Below, piece after piece: positions 62,808-64,000 of a DNA stretch of 64,000 nt. The notes beneath the pieces are model-generated. The model was given only the letters and a program-made list of their open reading frames with translations. It had not been told where the DNA came from and did no database searches. This DNA is from Flavobacteriia bacterium (GTDB lineage: Bacteria > Bacteroidota > Bacteroidia > Flavobacteriales_D > Crocinitomicaceae), in the NCBI GenBank assembly GCA_009924735.1, contig RFQZ01000006.1, positions 1-64,000 of the forward strand. Direction: 5' to 3'. Made by a program: the position numbers and the translations under genes. Every line of letters starts with the position of its first letter. Positions within the stretch are counted from its first letter, which is position 1.

Positions 62808-63028
62808 AAACACTTTTAATTACCCTCGGATTGTTTTGTCTTTTGTTTACAACTTCCTGTAAAAAAGGAGGATGTATTGAACACGAAAAATGGGCCTGTG
62901 AATTAATCGACGTCAACCCAAACTACTACGACCCTGTTTGTGATTGCGAAGGAAATACCTACCAAAATGAAGCGGTAATTCAATGCCTAGAAGGCAAAAC
63001 AAAATATAAAAAAGGAAAATGTAAATAG
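62804..63028 (+). CDS. Kazal-like cysteine-rich lipoprotein
   Basis: The 74-residue protein has a signal ending FTTSC (probable lipidated Cys 19) and six further cysteines (24, 32, 46, 48, 61, 73). The YDPVCDCEGNTYQNEAVIQC stretch (42-61) closely follows the Kazal serine-protease-inhibitor core (PVCGxDGxTYxNEC), but the Cys after NE is Ala and an extra CxC is present, as in bacterial Kazal variants. It would be a membrane-anchored protease inhibitor or a structural mimic; inhibition is not shown. It is translationally coupled to the DUF4846 lipoprotein gene. Confidence 0.8.
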   Translation: MKTLLITLGLFCLLFTTSCKKGGCIEHEKWACELIDVNPNYYDPVCDCEGNTYQNEAVIQCLEGKTKYKKGKCK

Positions 63029-63051
63029 CGTATTCGTCGCACTAGATTACG

Positions 63052-63059
63052 TACCTTTG
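63052..63059 (+). promoter_or_regulatory. TACCTTTG -7 element of the epimerase-CBS gene
   Basis: This is an exact TAnnTTTG match ending 5 nt before the ATG at 63065; no clear -33 element is seen. It implies a leaderless or near-leaderless transcript. Confidence 0.45.
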
Positions 63060-63064
63060 CCTCG

Positions 63065-64000
63065 ATGAAGATTTCAGCTTCTATTTACAGCGACGCGCGT
63101 CAAAACCTTCAGCAAACCATCTTGGCATTGGACGAACATCAGGTAGATTTACTCCACGTTGATTGCAATGATGACCTAGCCGTATTTGACGACATCCTAC
63201 AAATCAGAACCTGGTGCTCACTTCCAATTGACCTGCACATCATCACGCCTACACCTTCTAAATTCTATCAAAAACTTTTGGATGTCCCTGTAGAATATGT
63301 CACTTTTCAACTGGAGCCTTTGGCTGAACCTTTGATTTGGCCCGCAGGGTTATCGGCCGCCAAAGGCGTAGCCGTTACCACCCCCACCTCCATCGATGCA
63401 TTTGATGCCCATACGGATTGTGATTTCATTCTGATCATGGCCACCATTCCCGGTCAATCTGGAGGCGTCTTCGATAAAGAAAATTTCAAGAAAATAAGAA
63501 CCTTCAGAAAACGATACCCCCACAAATCCATCCACGTGGATGGCGGCGTAAACGGGGAAGTTTCCTTCATCCTCCGAAACATGGGGGTGAGTACTTCTGT
63601 TTCGGGCTCTTACCTCTTCAAAGGTCCCAGCATCGGTCACGCCTTGCTCAACCTCACATCGAGAAACATGGCCTCTGCATTCCAAATTTCGGATTTCATG
63701 ATCCCATTGGAAGAATGTCCAGTCGTTATGGATGAAACCACCCACCTTAAAGAAATTCTTGAAACCATCGAAAATGGCAAATTAGGTTTCTGCCTCGTGG
63801 GTAACGAAGACCGTCAACTCAAAGGTTTGATTTCCAGTGCCGACATTCGCAAAGCCTTGCTCAAGAAAATTGACAACCCAAAAGACATCGCATTGACCGA
63901 TATGATCAATACCCATCCCGTGACCATAGAAGGGAAACAAACGGTACTTGAAATGCTTAAAAAAATGAAGACCTTAACCTTCCCGATCATGTACCTACCA
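63065..64000 (+). CDS. ribulose-phosphate 3-epimerase-like/CBS domain protein (cut by window edge)
   Basis: The visible 312 residues continue past the window. Residues 1 to about 205 form a ribulose-phosphate-3-epimerase-like TIM barrel that keeps the metal-ligand pattern: LLHVDCND (His and Asp), DLHIITPTP (His) and IHVDGGVNGE (Asp). Several loops differ from true Rpe, for example MATIPGQSGGVF in place of the usual NPGFGGQ-type loop. From about 215 a CBS pair begins (DFMIPLEECPVVMDETTHL...LKGLISSADIRKALL...ALTDMINTHPVTI). CBS modules usually sense adenosyl nucleotides. The enzyme's substrate and reason for the fusion are unknown. Confidence 0.82.
   Translation, partial: MKISASIYSDARQNLQQTILALDEHQVDLLHVDCNDDLAVFDDILQIRTWCSLPIDLHIITPTPSKFYQKLLDVPVEYVTFQLEPLAEPLIWPAGLSAAKGVAVTTPTSIDAFDAHTDCDFILIMATIPGQSGGVFDKENFKKIRTFRKRYPHKSIHVDGGVNGEVSFILRNMGVSTSVSGSYLFKGPSIGHALLNLTSRNMASAFQISDFMIPLEECPVVMDETTHLKEILETIENGKLGFCLVGNEDRQLKGLISSADIRKALLKKIDNPKDIALTDMINTHPVTIEGKQTVLEMLKKMKTLTFPIMYLP

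Noticed and set aside
63350-63745. 131-residue minus-strand ORF
   Set aside because: Antisense to the epimerase-CBS gene; shadow only.

Overview
The window reads as a chromosomal segment of a Bacteroidota bacterium, most likely in the Flavobacteriales (Crocinitomicaceae or Fluviicola-like is a guess; the species cannot be named from sequence alone). The evidence is AT-rich, densely packed coding; secreted proteins with type IX secretion (T9SS) C-terminal tails; TonB-dependent receptors with CarboxypepD_reg-like domains; a fused LpxC-FabZ; the rpmB-rpmG-DUF4295-ftsY block; families largely confined to Bacteroidota (DUF4494, DUF4846); and many TAnnTTTG promoter elements, the -7 box of this phylum. 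There is no rRNA, intact tRNA, CRISPR array, insertion sequence or prophage. The one clear RNA gene is a small bacterial SRP RNA at about 56.03-56.12 kb.

Layout. 0-2.5 kb is the least conventional part: a repeat-bearing AT-rich edge, a small lipoprotein, a 550-bp gap with an orphan intrinsic terminator, and a three-gene operon of unrecognised proteins. 2.5-9.2 kb carries an extended SDR, a T9SS cargo protein, RimO, a DUF4143 ATPase behind a tandem AT-rich operator-like repeat, and a GH3 lipoprotein. 9.1-14 kb holds RimM, ribosomal protein S16 with a long EEVAPVA repeat tail, and a TonB receptor paired with a T9SS cargo gene. 14-18 kb is a tightly overlapping operon: queE, a PorE-like OmpA/TPR/beta-propeller protein, a UbiA prenyltransferase and maf. 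18-25 kb carries an OmpA protein, hemE, ung and an acyltransferase on the minus strand, then ddl facing dacB.

25.1-32 kb is an exopolysaccharide/cell-wall set: GT4 glycosyltransferase, Wza-like lipoprotein, Wzc-like tyrosine kinase, RmlC, WecA-like sugar-phosphate transferase and a lytic transglycosylase lipoprotein, followed by uvrA and thioredoxin. 36-43.6 kb is a conserved core: lpxD, lpxC-fabZ and lpxA (lipid A), rlmD, cinA, rpmB, rpmG, a DUF4295 gene and ftsY. 43.7-51 kb has a second TonB receptor, DUF1015, a YggS-type PLP protein, an M16 protease, pdxH, DUF4494 and cdd. 51-56 kb mixes unknown envelope proteins with a DUF2130 protein, trmB and an alpha/beta hydrolase.

56-64 kb has the SRP RNA, a small lipoprotein, and a heavy-metal efflux operon whose RND pump is fused in one 1449-residue reading frame to its outer-membrane channel, with an apparent signal peptide at the junction, followed by its adaptor. 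Then come a DUF4846 lipoprotein, a Kazal-like cysteine-rich lipoprotein and a ribulose-phosphate-3-epimerase/CBS fusion that runs off the right edge.

The most unusual observations are the pump-channel fusion with an internal signal peptide, the S16 repeat tail, the recurrent placement of TAnnTTTG boxes 3-7 nt from start codons (suggesting leaderless mRNAs), the duplicated operator of the DUF4143 ATPase, the Kazal-like lipoprotein, and the uncharacterised 1.2-2.5 kb operon.
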